NCBI GenBank assembly: GCA_013396525.1
Contig: VWYX01000791.1
Location: 299,452-363,451, forward strand
DNA from: Chaetorhynchus papuensis
Lineage: Eukaryota; Chordata; Aves; Passeriformes; Rhipiduridae
Direction: 5' to 3'
Length of the DNA stretch: 64,000 nt
The translations under genes were made by a program, and so were the position numbers. The stretch's first letter is position 1, and each line of letters starts with the position of its first letter. The notes under the pieces were generated by a model. That model was not told the origin of the DNA, searched no databases, and saw nothing but the letters and a program-made list of their open reading frames with translations. This document shows positions 37,814 to 52,500 of this stretch, one piece after another.

Positions 37814-37980
37814 GAGAATATTAGAATCATTAGGGTTGGAAAATACCCTCGAGATCATCAAGTCCATCTTTCAGCCAAATACCACCATGTCCACTAGAGC
37901 ATATTGCAAAGTTAAGTGATTAATGCTCACCATAGAAAATTATCCCACTTCCTAAATACCTGAAACTCTCTCATTCCAAA
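37814..37980 (-). mobile_element. CR1 LINE 3' end
   Basis: The + strand shows the complement of a CR1 3' end: AGAATCATTAGGGTTGGAAA, then CCTCGAGATCATCAAGTCCA, then ACCACCATGTCCACTA, then CTAAATACCTG. The order of landmarks and spacing match bird CR1 read from its 3' terminus. Divergence increases to the right, and the boundary near 37980 is uncertain. No coding part remains. Confidence 0.9.
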
Positions 37981-40900
37981 ACAAGATTTTGATTGCTGAA
38001 TCAATCCATTGGTTTTTTTTAATACTCATCACACAGATAAAAAGCACCTTGCAAGTTGTTTTTTCATTACTTTAGTTCTGGAAACTCATCTTTTGAGAAG
38101 TAAGAGATAATGAGTGATAGCTACAACAAAAAGAAACTTCCTACTTTTGATTTTCAAATATACATCTGTATGTTGCAGTATATACTTCTTTTAAAAATAA
38201 GCTCAAAGTATTTGTTGATTAAGTGCAAATTTTACTAATAATTTAACAGAAGTATGAACCTGGGAAGTTTGAGTCAATGGTATTGAGCATTTCAGTGGGA
38301 TCCTTCTTTTTTTAAATGTTGTCTACTACATAAGCAAATCCAATAAAAAATGAAAAGAGTTGTATGTTATCTCCTGGCCTTCCCCAGCCAGTATTTGCAT
38401 GTCCATTAATGCTACTGTAGGTTGGATTTCAAGGTGGAGATCAGTACAGCTGGCAGCAGATCAAGAACTAGGAACTGACTCAAGAGCTGGATGATGGCTC
38501 CTGCCCTGATACAGTGACATCTGTAATACATAGGACACAGTACTCTCTTTGGGGTGCTGAAAAGGAGTTAAAGCACAAGATAAAATTTCAAGAACGTCTA
38601 AAGAGAGTAAAGCAAAGTAGACCATACATAGCTCTCCATGTTTGGTTAGATAGGAGAGTTTCTGAGGTGTTTTCTGAGAGACCTGACCGTGAAAAGAACC
38701 AGATGGACTGTTGGAAGAAAGCATGGAACGTATTAAAATATAGGAAAAATGAAAAGAAAATTGTAACCAAGCTAGGAATGGACAAAGTCCCTCTACTGTT
38801 TTCATTAGCGATGTAGAGCTTCTGTCATGACTGTCAACCAAAGATGGGCAGCAGCATCCAGACTTTGCCTGAATCAGCAGGTGACCAGGGATTTATTTGA
38901 AGTCATAAGTCCTCATACTACATTAGTCCAGTTTTACAGAGCAACTTCGGTGAAGTCAAAGACTCATAATAAGCACAAAGCTGCCACAGCGCAGTGGAGA
39001 AATGCCCCTCGCATTCTTACAGTTGGGCAGGTGGGGGAACCCCTGTGTTACAGAATGGAAAAAGTTGATGTGTGGGCTTTGGCACGTGGTGAGCATTTTC
39101 ACAAGGAAGTATTTTACTGTAATTTAACTTTTATTGTAAGGCATGACACATCCTTTCCAGTTAATTGCTCTATTTCAGCTTTTAAAATGAACAGCTCTTT
39201 CTCTCTTATGTTTCAGCTCATATATTGTAATGATATTACTGCTACTGTTAAAGGTGACCTGGAAATGATTTTAAATTATTTGCTTCTTGCTTCTTCATTC
39301 GTTTACAATGAAAAAAAAGGCCTAAGAGATTCTAGACTATTTCTAAAGCATATCCCCTCCCTCCGCTCTACTCCCCCCTTCTATTTTTATTTTATATATG
39401 TCATCCCTCATATTCCAGCTTTACTCACGTTAGAAGTGCACATGATATATCCCTAACAGCCATTTTAAGTTGAAGAAGTAATAAAGATTTTTAGGACAAG
39501 ACTCAGCTCTGTTACGTGATGTGCTATACAGATTCTTATGAGTGTTGTGCTACTCTGGGGAACTATCTGGCCTTCATCACTTCTGCACTGGATCTGAAGC
39601 TCTGCAGTCATTCCACTCACTTTTTAGATCCTTCATTTTGTAATTGATGATTTTGGTATGGATTTGCCTTAGAGAGAAGCCAAAAGGCAAGAGATGCTGT
39701 CAGAAGACCTACAAACCTTTGCTGAAGTGTAGGCAAATAGAGCACCCATGTATTAAGGCATCAATGTTCAAGACAAATAGAATTCCCAACCTCCCAAACC
39801 CCCATTCATACCACAAGATAATACCTGTGAGCCTTTTTAAGATTTATGCTTTTAGGTAAGAGATTCGGATTGATTTCAAAAGAGAAGAGGTGAATTCTAA
39901 CTTTGCAGGGGAAAAAAAAACCCAAAACTATCCAGAATCCATAGTTTTAAAAAGACTGCTATGCAAAGATGTTCTCTCACCCAGAGCCAGGTCAGAGAAG
40001 CAGCTGCATCTGGGAATGGCGAGTACTCCTTAATCTTTCATTTTATGCATGGAATAAAGACATCAAACCAACTTTTAGAACACCTGCGCAACAGTTTTGT
40101 TCGGCAAAGAAGAATAGTGTTCTCTCTTTCATATCTGCTAAACTGAAGCATTTACAAGATGTAAAGTCCCTACTGGGAGCATAATGTGAAAATCCACTCG
40201 GTATGTGTGTTTCTTTAGGAACTTAAAGTGCTAGCAACTTGATTAATTTAGCTTCTCTTTTCCCTTCAACCCTAAAAGATGAGAACATTCTGAAATGTAC
40301 AGTGAAAAATCTTGATACAAAAAGGATTTAACTCTGTGCAAAATCAAATCAGATGACTTTCTTTTCGTAGAGAACTATGCATGCTGTAATCATGGGGTAT
40401 CATAAGAGCATGAGGCTGCTGCGGTCAAGGATAATTTGAAACCCACAGGTAGGCAAAGATCAAAATGCACCTTCAGTTCTACAGAGGTGCTGCAGAGATG
40501 AGTGGACAAACAGGTTAAATAAACCACTGGATTTCTGAAGCAATTGATATATTCAGTCTGGTTGGTTCCAGCAGTACAAAAATATGTAACCAAGACAAAC
40601 AATAAGAAAGGTTTGTTGTTCTCAGAAGAAATTGCCATAGCCTGCTCCCAAGTGTCAGACTTATATTACTAAAAGACTATTTTAACTATTTGAGCTGCAG
40701 AGCACTCAAAATAAGCGAAACACACATTATGTGGATCAGGATAGATATAATTAAGATGATTAGCTCAGGAAAAGGTCCTATCAATTTCTAATGAGCTTAT
40801 ACTGTCATAACACAGCTTAAATTGTGAACCCTCCACAACATCCCTCTTGATATTTTATGAAGGAAAAGGAAGGCTTAAGTAAGGTTTTTGACTGTGTCTC

Positions 40901-43900
40901 ATAACATATTCATGGACTATGTGCTGAAGCATAGGTCAGATAACTGTACAGTGAGATGGCCTGAAATTATCTGAACTATAAATATGATTCTTCTTTTCCA
41001 AAATACAAGAAGAGTTAAAAAAGAATTCCTATAGAGTGAAATTTAAAAGTAAGCCATGGGTCAACAAAACGTTTCATTTCCCACAAAAAGAAAAAAGGCA
41101 CCCATGATTTTAAACTAGACTCTTAAAAACCATGCACCTGTTTAAAGCGAATCTAAGGTTCAGTCCAAGGAGAGAAAACTTTGAGTGTACATCATAAAAT
41201 ACTAAAGTCTGAAGGTTAATAACTACTTGGAATTTTTAATACAATTATATTTCTAATTAAAAAAAAATCTGATAATCTTTTTATCTCTATAGTCTGCAAT
41301 CTTAAATGTGATACCATGTATCAATAAAAAAAATTCACAATAAATCTAGGAGTCTTCTAGAGACTAAAGTGACTTGTAAATTAGAAATTTAGTGATTTAA
41401 TAGTTCTTAACAGATTAAAAAATTAGAAGCAGAACAAACTCCCTCCACCTCCATGAGCTTATTAACTTCTATGAAACAGGTTTCCCTACTCTTATCAAAA
41501 AGAATAATAATTTTTATTTTTAATGACCACTAGTAAATATAATTTACTATAAAAATATTAAAATATCAGAAAATCTTCATATGAGACATATTTACAGAAT
41601 TTCCTGGAGATGGTGAATTCTGTAAACAATTATACTCCAGTATGGACCTCTTATACTTCAGAGCCCCAGGAAAGGGAAATGGGTTCAAAACAAAGACTAA
41701 AAAACTAAGAGAACAGTTTTTACAACCATTGAGGGAAGCGTTACTAGTTTGTTGTTCATGCTTAATTAGTTTTCCGAATGCCTTAGTCAAAATCTTGCTA
41801 GTCTTCCATCATTGTTAAAATCTAGTCTTTTCTCAAAGTATTCACAGGATAACTGATGGCACGGATCATTTGTCATCAAATGCATACGATTAGACACAAA
41901 AATAAAATGCTGACAAAACATACTTCAACTCAGAACGGCAAGTGTATAATAGAACTTTTAATGCACTTTTTTTTTTAAATCTTCCCCTACACAGAATGTG
42001 TTTTCTTACTGACACTGGTAATACGACTTTCAGACAGACCAGGAGTGCATCATACAAACTGTGACTGGAAAGATGGCAAGTTTTGTTTGTTGGAGTATTT
42101 TCATCTGTCTATTTTGGACAAGGTCAAAAACCTCCTTTAATTCAAATTTACACTTGGCTGATGATGAAAAGTAGCTGTATACGTTGACATAAAATAACCC
42201 ACAGTATCGAGTAATAAACGTTTGAAAGCATTCCTACTAATAACTGAATTCAGTGTGGCAACTGAGCAGAAACATCCATCTTGGTCAAACACTGTGCTTC
42301 TGAAGTGCTCTGCTAATCACTTGTAAGCACCGAACACACAACTCACTGAAGTCTCATTCTGCTGTTTGCATTTCAGATGAACAATAATTCAAACAAACAA
42401 GGAGACATTTTAGAAAGTGTTGCAGAACAAATCTTTAGAACTCTCCCTTCTTAAAAAACCCTGAACCAAACGAACAACAAAAAACCAAAAACCAGCAAGC
42501 AAAAAACTCCCAAACTAGAAACCAATCATGAAAAACACATAAACAGAAGCAGCTCGTTTTCTTAATTCCCACCCTAATCAGTGTCTGTCAAGAAAAGCTA
42601 CAGAAGCACTGTATTTTGTGGCGGGTGAGCCATGGAAAACCAGGAGTGAAAAAGTTTAATCCTTACAAATGAGAGATGCCACAAGCACAGGCAAACCAAG
42701 CTATCAATCTCTGCTCCTGCTGACAGAAATTCTCTCCTTGTTGCAGATCTTTTGAAGGGGCTCCCTTATGATTCCTTTAGACTCTTACCTAGGTACGTCC
42801 ACGAATGTAATTTCTAACAGCAAGTAGCGCATAAAGGCCCTGACAAGGTGGTGCTAGAAAGTCAGCTAATGTCTTCACGTCACTGAACATCAGTACTAAA
42901 TATTTTTTGAGTTTGTGTCTCTGAAAGAAGCAACCACTTGTATGACAATGCAATTGATATTCTCTATGGGCACAGAATATATCTGTACACACTTTCATAT
43001 CTGAACTCAAACCAATGCTACTCTGTGAATGCACAATAAGAATAATCTGTCTCAAGCATTAAAAAGAACATGCCCTTGGATGTTGTTCTATTCCTTTCCT
43101 ATTTATCTGATCTAGCAAAGGCTTTCACAGAAGTGATATTCTTTTATTAGAATTCATTAATAAATTATTCAACTGACATCTGAAATCCCAACAACAGTCA
43201 TTTGCATGACAGAAAATTTACACTGGCAGCACTTCTTTTTCAACAAGGTCAAAAATCTCCATCAGTTAGTTCTACATCAAGTCTAGCTCATGAAGCATTA
43301 GGGCTGTGTACTTTTATGGTAGAAATCCTTCATTAACAAAGACTAACCATTTTGTTGTACATGCACGAGTGATGCAAAATATGCATTGAAGGTGACATCT
43401 GAAGAAAAAGAACAGCAACAGAAAACTCTTTCCTTTACTGCTTCTGAAAGATAGACTTTTCCTATGTCCTCTGAGGCACTGTCTTTGGTTTTATATGACA
43501 GTTCTATTGGGGAAAAAAATCATTAAATATCATTTTTACTTTACTTTTAATATTATTTTCATAACCATTAAATCAACATATTATTATTAATAAATCTGGA
43601 ACTAGGTCTTGCAGTCTCAATTTACTTTTCACTTCTTAGACAGCTCTTTTACCTGAGTGTATACTCTTTGCTAAGCATGTCCTTTGATGCATAAACCAAA
43701 CACACATACCATGTAGGCCCACAAATTGAAAGTTCAAAGTCAAACCATGGATTCTGACATTCACCAGAGATGATAAAAAAAAGCTGAGAAAGGTTTGAAA
43801 TATTTTCATGCTAGGATTTTTCTGAAAGACCTCTTCTGTTTCTATAACACTTTGTCTGCTTTCTGAACTCTTCTTTCCCTTTTCACTTAGCTGCTGAAAA

Positions 43901-46116
43901 GAGATGCATTTCAGCGATGGGAAAGATTAAGGAGGTGGAATAGAAGGACAAAATTAAATTTTTTTGAATCCTATAAAGTACTGTAGAAATCATCTTTATC
44001 TCATTCTGAAGCAAAAAGAAGCAGTAAAGTAGAATTCAACACTAGTCCTATATGAACCTGTACAGAGTTCTTTCCCTTTTGTAGTGTAATTAATGAAATC
44101 TTCTCTTTGATACTTTCTTCCCCATAAAACAGCTGCACAAGTTTTAGACTTCTTGTTCACTTACAATGTATAACAGTCAGAATTATGTAAAAGAGAGGCT
44201 GGGAGAAGCAAATAAGAAAAGCAAAAATGCCCAAGCTCTGTAGCAGTTCTATCAGAGAACTGCTAAACCCGTCTTAAGTAGTCTCCCAAATCCACTGATA
44301 TTAAATTTTTTACAGATTTTTATCTGTTATCTAGGAAAATGATAAAAGAATGAATTCTTTTCTTGAAGGGGACTCATAAGTGACACCTTAACTCTATCAC
44401 ACAGTGAAACAAACAGAGCTATGAATCCCTGAAGTACAGGTAATTCTGTATTTTACATTCCAATCACTGTGCAACACATCCCACTAAAGCCTGCCTCTAG
44501 GTAAGCCCACCAACTATTTTCAAGTCCCAGTTATTACAGATATTTGAGTGTACGTAGAGCGAGGTCTTAAAAAATTCAGTGTTATTAATCATTACATTAG
44601 TAACTTTTAATCAAGGAACTCATCAAGAAAGTAGGACAAGGCCAGTCCGGTCAACCTGATGCTGATTATCACACAGATGTGTTATCATGCACTTTCTCAA
44701 AAGGTTTTGTTTGGATTTGAGAGCAAAATTATTTCTAGTATCAAACCACGTGTGTCCTTTTTTTCCTGTTCGAAGCTCAAGCTAGCAACTGTGATTAGAA
44801 AATGAAATGCAAATACTTCTGAAGAAATAAGATGAGGGGAACAATTCCATGACTTGTCATTGCCATCAACAGGCCTACACAGTACAGTGCAATTACTGTG
44901 GATGAGGTGAGCAAGGCTGGGTACGAGTGAGGATCTTTGCCAGGCAAAATTTCTGTTCATGTAATTTCATTCTATTGTGCATAGAAACCTCTTGGATCAA
45001 GAGAGTCTCACCTCTAGAAGGACAAACTTCTAACACGCTATCAAACTGCAGATAAAAATTAGATAAAATAAAACATCTGCTTTCTAACCTAACAAACTGG
45101 TTAGAGAGTTTATTTCCTGGTTTTCAATGTTGCACAGCAGCATAACCTGGGTTACGACTTGGGTGAAAAGCTTCTAAGCTGCAAGCAAGTGTGGTGAGAA
45201 AACAAATACAGTAAAGCCCCATTCAGTAAGAAAAGGAAAATTAAAGACAGAAGAAAGAGTCCTAAGACATAGGTGGTCACTAGCTCAAGGATTCCAGAGG
45301 TAAAAGTAATACAAATGTACAAAATGCTAAAGAAAAAAGCAGGTAATTGGGAAACTGCTCCTCATCAGCAATGCTGTTCAGCCTATGGCACCAATCATAG
45401 GATGGGATCAACGGGACCAATCTTCCCCTCTGACTGATGACTGCTAGGCTAACCCAACTCATGAGGGGACTTAGTGGACGGTGCCTAGCATATTAAAAAT
45501 TTACCAGTATCTCATAAAGTCCTATTATGTAATAATTAATTGGTTACGTATTGTATCAGCTGAAAATTTCTACTTTGTATTCTTTAACAGTTCAGAACTG
45601 CTTTTTAAAGAATGCAGATAGGAAGGGTAAGAATAAATGAGTTGCAGTTGTTATTTGTACCTACCCATCTGTGAAGCTGCCTAATGTGAGCTTGCTAAAA
45701 TATGCTGGTGTCAATAGCACTTCATGGTTTGAACAATGACACTGAAAACTCAGTTTCAATACCACAAAAACTAGAAGCCTTGATACGTACAGTGGTAGCT
45801 TCACTTGGAAATTTATTTTCCCTTTTAAACTGCTGGAAATACACTCAATTTTTCAATTACAATGTACGTGAGAATTCATGGTAAGGCAAGAGGCTATATG
45901 CTGAGAGAATCACAAGAGAAGTCACAAATTCAAATGGGTCTTTCAACTGTTGATGCTGACAGAGCTTTTAGCAGTGAAATTCTTCAGCTCTCTAGTGTTC
46001 TGTGAGAACTCTGTCTTTCCCGTACAAGCTAAGTAAAACAATGTTACAGTTTTGTAAACTCCTTGCACCTGCGGTTGTTTTTCTCAGATAGTTATTATTT
46101 TGGTTGGAAAAACACT
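37981..46116. other. AT-rich non-coding DNA, no gene seen
   Basis: No gene, RNA or transposon is recognised. The second-longest frame in the window free of gap bases (38827-39456, +, 209 codons) lies here but shows no domain, signal peptide or coding bias. Two overlapping frames on opposite strands at 38.46-38.84 kb are likewise unrecognised. Only homopolymers and A-rich low-complexity tracts (for example near 42460-42500) break the otherwise uniform sequence. Confidence 0.6.
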
Positions 46117-46320
46117 TGTCTGCTAGGTGCTAGGATTTGGGCCAGCCTCTCGGTGGGGGATGGCTGGCCTGAAGAACCAATCACCTTGAAACACTTAGTC
46201 CACTCTACAAACTAACTTATAAAAACCTTGAAAAATTATTAAAGCTTGGCTCGGCTTGGCTTACGCTTTTCTATGGATTTGGCTCATGTGGTTTTTTCTA
46301 CGAGTCCGCTTTGCACAGCA
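46117..46320 (+). mobile_element. Candidate short ERV LTR
   Basis: The block has the order of signals expected in a compact retroviral LTR. It starts with TG at 46117 and has an 8-bp inverted repeat, GGCCAGCC (46140-46147) with GGCTGGCC (46162-46169). A CCAATCA box follows near 46177, then TATAAAA near 46220, ATTAAA near 46238 and GGCTCGGCTTGGCTTACGC. It ends GCACAGCA at 46320. The flanks are ACACT and ACATT, a possible 5-bp target duplication with one mismatch. The overall look recalls bird ERV LTRs with a polyadenylation signal shortly after the TATA box. The ends are inferred, and other TG or CA choices nearby are possible. The alternative is a non-retroviral promoter-like stretch. Confidence 0.5.
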
Positions 46321-48225
46321 ACATTCAACATCCACAAGTTGTTGCATCTTACAGACACAACATAGGAGGGGGAAGAAAGTAAACTAGCCAAAACAACTCC
46401 CAGACACTTGGCCACCCACCTTACCCAATATTTTTTTTTATATTCCAGAAACATGGTCCACCAAACAAAAACTTTTCTAACCATCATCAGTATTTTTTAT
46501 TTAGAAATTTTGCAGGTGTTGAGAACTGTAATGCTCGGCCCAGAAACCTTTGTCACTCATTCAAAATAAGAGAAATCCATTTTAGAAAGCAGAAAATTGG
46601 TGGAAACCACAGATTTGTACACCTTCTTCTACATCTGTTTAACTAGAATTGCTCCAGACAGAAACCTGCATCACATAACATCATGCAATTTGAGTATTTG
46701 GCTCTACCCCCTTCACCAGTACTTGAGCCTCTGCTGTTAAAAATTCTTAGCATCTACAGAAGCCATTCTCCCTCACTTTTGGAGTGATAGGTCCTCTGAC
46801 ATCCTTTCATTTCCTAAGACAAGGCACAGGGAACCACCTTGTATTCCTGATGCAGAACACTACGTACATTTTCCTCCTTTATTTCTTGCTTTTTCTCTAT
46901 TCCCCCTTATCCCTAGTGCTCCTCTCATCTTAAAGTAAAACTGCAAGATAATGGAGGAACAAAGAAAACAACTTTAGCTTTTCATTTAGTGCTTTCATTT
47001 CTCCTCCTTTTCCCCTCCCTGCCCTTTGGATGTTTAAACACTTCCATGTTCTGCTCAATGTTGTTGTCTGTTACCTCTCACTGCCACTGAACTTCATGCC
47101 AGGAAAAAAATCAGCTCGTAGACATGAAAGTCTGAAAAGATACCTAGAGCATTTTTACCTCCTTTTGGTCTACAATACTTTCACTCCTTAGAGACACAAA
47201 ACCCTCTTGCTCCAAATGTAAATCTTAAAGGGTATCAACAGGTCATTCTTTTGCCTTTCGGATGAAGTATCATTAAGTACACAAAAAATTATGAGGTCTC
47301 TATTCCTCCCATCTTTTATTTCAGGGCTTTAAGTGTTTCTCAAGATAATGCAATAAAGTTTTATTCTTTTTGCAATTTCTTTTTGGTCTGCTGAGACAAA
47401 ATGAAATATTTGCAATATTTACTCCAAATTAGCTGTAACAATATGATCTAAATAAAGACTGTTTCACAGCAGTCTCTTACAAAGAGGGACTATTTAAACT
47501 ATTTTAAGTGCTACACTGTTATTCTCAAGTATTCACTTTCTACAGAAACCAAGCTAACAATCTGCATGGATATCAACTTAAAAAACCCTAGCTAAAGGAG
47601 CACAGAGCTAATTTTGTCCCCATATCTCACCATAAAGGTCAAAATTGCCTGACACAAACTAGAAAATAACATATTTTCTACCAGTCAGACAAAGAAATAG
47701 TCTTCAGAAAGCAACTGGAGCACACCATCAAATCATATTTCCAAAAAATCACAGTTATTCTGAATTCTTTAAGTAGCAAAAGTGATTTATAGGTTGTTTT
47801 CATCTGAGTTGTTAAACACGAAAACGATATACTTGCAGAACTCTAAAAGGCTATGGAAGACTAACGTGGTTATTAAGGATACAAAAGTAGACATTAAGAT
47901 GTGGAAGAAAGAAGAGATGCCTCCACATCCCTTCCTCTACACAGACTCCAATATAGTCAGGACACATTTACACTTACATGTACAGCATGTCACATATCCA
48001 GTATACTAAACCTCTTTAAATCACTGTCCCAACACCATTTTTCTAATGACATAGCCTTCCCTTTGACTTAACCTGCCCTCTTATTTTCTATATATGCACC
48101 CAATTTCTGAATTGCCATTGAAGTGTTTTTACATCAAGCTTCAGCTCCTTCCCTGGGTCTCTCAAGTGTTAAAATCCATACTCTCCATTACAAGCCTCCC
48201 AGATGTTCCACAGTTCTTGTTTACC

Positions 48226-48295
48226 TCCATCCACCCATCCATCCACCCATCCATCCATCCACTCACCCATCCACCCATCCATCCATCCATCCACA
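48226..48295. repeat. (TCCA)n tetranucleotide microsatellite
   Basis: About 17 TCCA/CCCA units with scattered C-for-T changes. It is translated as repeated SIHPSIHP in one frame, which is meaningless. Likely length-variable between individuals. Confidence 0.95.
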
Positions 48296-49491
48296 ATCCA
48301 AGATTAGTTTATTCCTCATTGCCTAGCAAGTTTCTTGCATCAAAGCAGAAATGTGACACTGTCCTTGCAAACAAGGACACTGATCTTCATTTTCTCATCC
48401 TCTGTGTAGATGGAGACTTCATAGACCAGGATTACCTTGCACCATCTTGTCTTCCAAACCCAGTCACTCATCACTGCCTTGCATGACTGTCACACCTAGC
48501 CTCCTCCAAGGAAGAGAAAGCATTTCTTTGACAAAGATACTGGTGCCACTGCTAAAAAAAACTCACAGTATGGCTCCCACTGAATAGCCCTTTGCTTGTT
48601 CACACATCACTCCAGCTGACATCCCCAACAAGTCACAGCTTTTAGTGCTCAGCTTCTACTCCCCTGGTACCAAGTAGGCAAAATAAAATGGCTGCAAGAA
48701 ATATGTTTTTTCCTGAGGAGTATGGCAAAAAGCAACAAAACAGAGAATGAAGTACAAAGAGATACTGGTTGAAGAGCAAAAGAAGCAGAAAGGCCAAAAT
48801 CAGATTTGTTCTGGAGTTGCTCGTGCCACTTCAAATCATAGTCCCAATTTCCTTCACACAAGAGTATCTACAGTTGTTGTTATCTCTTGCTCTGTTCCCC
48901 AAGATTACTCTCCAAGATAGTTAGGAGTATTTCAGAATAAAAACTGAAACTTGAACTCGCTCTCTTCACAACCTGGCACTTATCCTCACAGACTGACAGA
49001 CTGCCTAGAAATTTAGATGTTCTGTACAAAGCCAACTCATGTAAAAATTACCATGCTATGCATAACCCAAAGGGACATGTCATAACATCACCCATAATCA
49101 ACAGTCAGAAGAATAATGCATTAGCTGTAATGTTTTATGGAAGAAGTGACTAGTAAGATACTAAGGGAACACAGTGTATGGTAATGTAAGAATATGTATT
49201 TCAGTGCAATGCTCAGTGTAGGGAAGAAAAACCTATGGGCTCAAAGCAGCACTCTTGCATCCCTCTCACTTCAGGAAAATTCAAGTTTAAAACAATATTC
49301 TGTGTTGAATACCAAGTAGATGAGCCTCTGAACCACAGCAAAACATTCTTTCTGCATATAAGATTTCAAAATAGACATAGGCAGCAATACAGAATTTAGA
49401 TGCTCATTTCACAATTTGTATTGCCAGAGCCTCTAAGGTCTTTTAGTTGTTTGTTTCTAAACTAAAAATTAATCCACTTTTTGAAACCTTA

Positions 49492-49509
49492 ATATATATA
49501 GAGAGAGAG
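49492..49509. repeat. (TA)n-(GA)n short compound repeat
   Basis: A short TA run passes directly into a GA run. Confidence 0.85.
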
Positions 49510-52500
49510 TCAGTGAATTCTCCTCCTGAGTTAAGTCAAATTTCCTCTAGAGTCAGACATTATTTGCTGTAGATGTCTCTGGGAGCCAGCTGTATGCTTT
49601 AGGAAATAGCATCAGGGGTTACCTGATATCTCAAGAGACAAAGCAGCCGAGTGATAAATCTCTACAAATGGAGACAGTTGCTCTACTGCAGAAGCAAAGG
49701 CCAAGTTTAACACTAAAAATCCAGTCAGCAGCCACATTATTTTCTATTCTGCAACCCCACCGCCTTGCTATCTTTCCTCTGAAACATGTAAGACCACTGA
49801 AGAACAGAACAAAATAGTCATGTATATCATCTTTGCAGCTGCAACTTAGGGATGCTACTTTCACCTTTCTGACTTTCATTTTACTCACTTGGAAAAAAGT
49901 AGAAGAAATAAACACTTACTAAACAGTCAGTTTATAACAGAAATAGACATTTATGAGAGTTTCTAAAATCATGTGATTTTCTAACTTGAAACTTAGGTCA
50001 AATTTGACCTGAACTAAGCTGAGTTACAGGCAGTGCCATAAACCCACTTGTTCAGAATGCCACAGTTGCTAGTATCACTACAAGTTCAAGGGAAAAGATT
50101 AAAAAAAGGTTTTATTTTTTCTCCCTGAAATTAGCTCATGAGTAGCTCATGTTACACCACAGGTCTTAGATAAAACTGAAATTGGGGCCCATGAATCAGT
50201 GAAAAGGTCTTTTCCTAAAACTTGAACAGTAGTGTTTTCTCTTTTGAAAGAAAAGCCTTAGTTATCACTACAGAGTAATTTACATCCAGACAGCCTGAAA
50301 TGTAATTGCTCTCAACACTTCAGTAAGAAACAAGTACTTCTAAGCAATGGCTTATTTAAGAAGCATTTACTTCAATTCCTTAGGTACTATAGTGCATGAA
50401 CGTCAGTTTCTCACCTATGGCATTTATTTTATTTTGTTTCCTTCTAATAGATGGCTGGTTTCTCCTAGAAGAAAAGTCTTTTTTTTGGTTTTGCTTTTTT
50501 TTCTTAATTCTCTTTGTAACTATTTACCTCTCCTTTAACTCACATATGGATTTTGGCCATTTCTTGAAATACAATTTATCTGATTTTGTTGAAGTATCAC
50601 TAACTCATGTAGTCATCCCAGTAATCTGTGAAATGGGTGATCTTCATTGAAAATTAGGAGAGCTAGGGGGAATGGAGACTTTTACCACCCAGGTAAGCAG
50701 GGAACTAGCAATGCCATGGAATCATTTTACAGTGTATCTTTGAACAAATCGGTCTGCTTTGGAAACGATAAATGTTCCTTTGTGAAGAGAGTACTGAAAC
50801 TCCCTTTTGAAAAATATTACTTCCAGAGGAAATTGGACTAGAATGCTTACAGTGAAATATTTTATGAATGGGTCAAAAAAAATTCTTGACTTTAAAAATC
50901 AGTCCTAGAAGTACAATTAAGTTAAAAGGGATTCTTTGGGGAACCAAAAGAATTCAGAGCATTTCCCCCCCCTAGTCATTCCAGTATAAACATGGCATTA
51001 TGAGTGGATTAGGTGAGTTTTCTTTTCCAGTTAAATAAATAAGCATAACAATGTTGAGTTGGCCTTAGACAGAAGACAATAACTCTTCTGTATCAGGTTT
51101 GTACAAACACAGGAAGTGATTATGTCCCCACCTACACCATCTTTCAACCTAAGCTCTAGCTGGTAGACTATTGTTAAGCTTGCTTATTGCAGAAAAAGGC
51201 AGTGCATCAAATATGTGATTAACTAGATCCATAGCATGAGAGAGATATCATAAGGACATATTTAAGTAACATGCTGAAAGCCTAAAGGATATTGTTCATT
51301 GAAAGAAAACAAAGCATATTAAATAAAGACATTTTTAATCCATCCCTTTTTTAATAGAAACAATCAAGATTTCCAGGAAGCCAGACCTTTTCACGCTGAC
51401 ACCAAAGCCAAATGTCCTATAATAATCAATCAGAGTCAAGACCAGATGCAATTACGTAATTTGTAGCTGGTATGTTACACCATGGTCTGGTAACCTTTGG
51501 CTCTTACCTAAATAAAACATTGCTTTGGTTCCATGAGATTCAGGCTTCAGGGAACACCCTGTGAACAAGTCCAATACGCATTAATCTAACCAGCAAGTGA
51601 TACTAAACTCTAAAAAGGATTGTCAAAACCTTAAACTACTGAATTCTATACCTTACCTATTTCTATTGACATTATCATTGTTATAGACTATGAATCAAAT
51701 CTTCTGTGGCCAAGATATTTACAAAACAGGCAAATGAATGAAAGGGTGAGGGACACCTGGAAAAAAGTTTCCTTTCTCAGTTGAAGGGAAAAATCCTTAC
51801 AACAGATGTTGTGCCTTTTAACACTGGCAAGTGAAATAAAGTGTAAAATATTGTATGCACCAAAATATTTTCAACATTTTTGGCATGATACTAACAAAAG
51901 CAAAACTTAATATTTCATAGAAGACGCTTTCTAAAGATTTGAGCTACAGCTTCTTACAGGATAAGAATAATGGTTCAGGAATAGGTTGATTGCAAAAATA
52001 AAATTACTCCAATGATTTTAGAAGTCATTTGGGATACCTTCTGTATCTCTAAAAGAAAGCCAAGGAGATTTCACACGTCTTACATCAGGTGTGTCCGTGT
52101 CGAACCAGACCAAATAAACAGATGCTTCCCTTAATTTAAACCACTTTAAGAAGCACGTAGTATGATAGGGGCTGGGTTTTTCCCCCCCATAACTACTTCA
52201 GTTACAATATTTGAATAGGTAATGTATTGCTCCTGCTCTGGCATAGCAATTGCCTTTAGTTTTATGTCAGTATTTATCAAACATATCTTTTGGTGATCTA
52301 ACTATATTGATGGATTCAAACCAAGTGGTTAAGTTTAAAACCTGGATGATGTCCAAGTGTGGTGATCTTTGGTATTGTCCATGTCCTTTTTCAGGATTGA
52401 AGCACATACTTCTACATCTTCCTCACGTACTCTCATGTTAACTAACAATAATGATTTTCTCTTTAGGTAATCCACCGAGGTAACCTGATATAGCAAATAG

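Noticed and set aside
48094..48486. 130-codon frame with SIHPSIHP repeats
   Set aside because: The repeat is the TCCA microsatellite and the rest has no recognisable domain.
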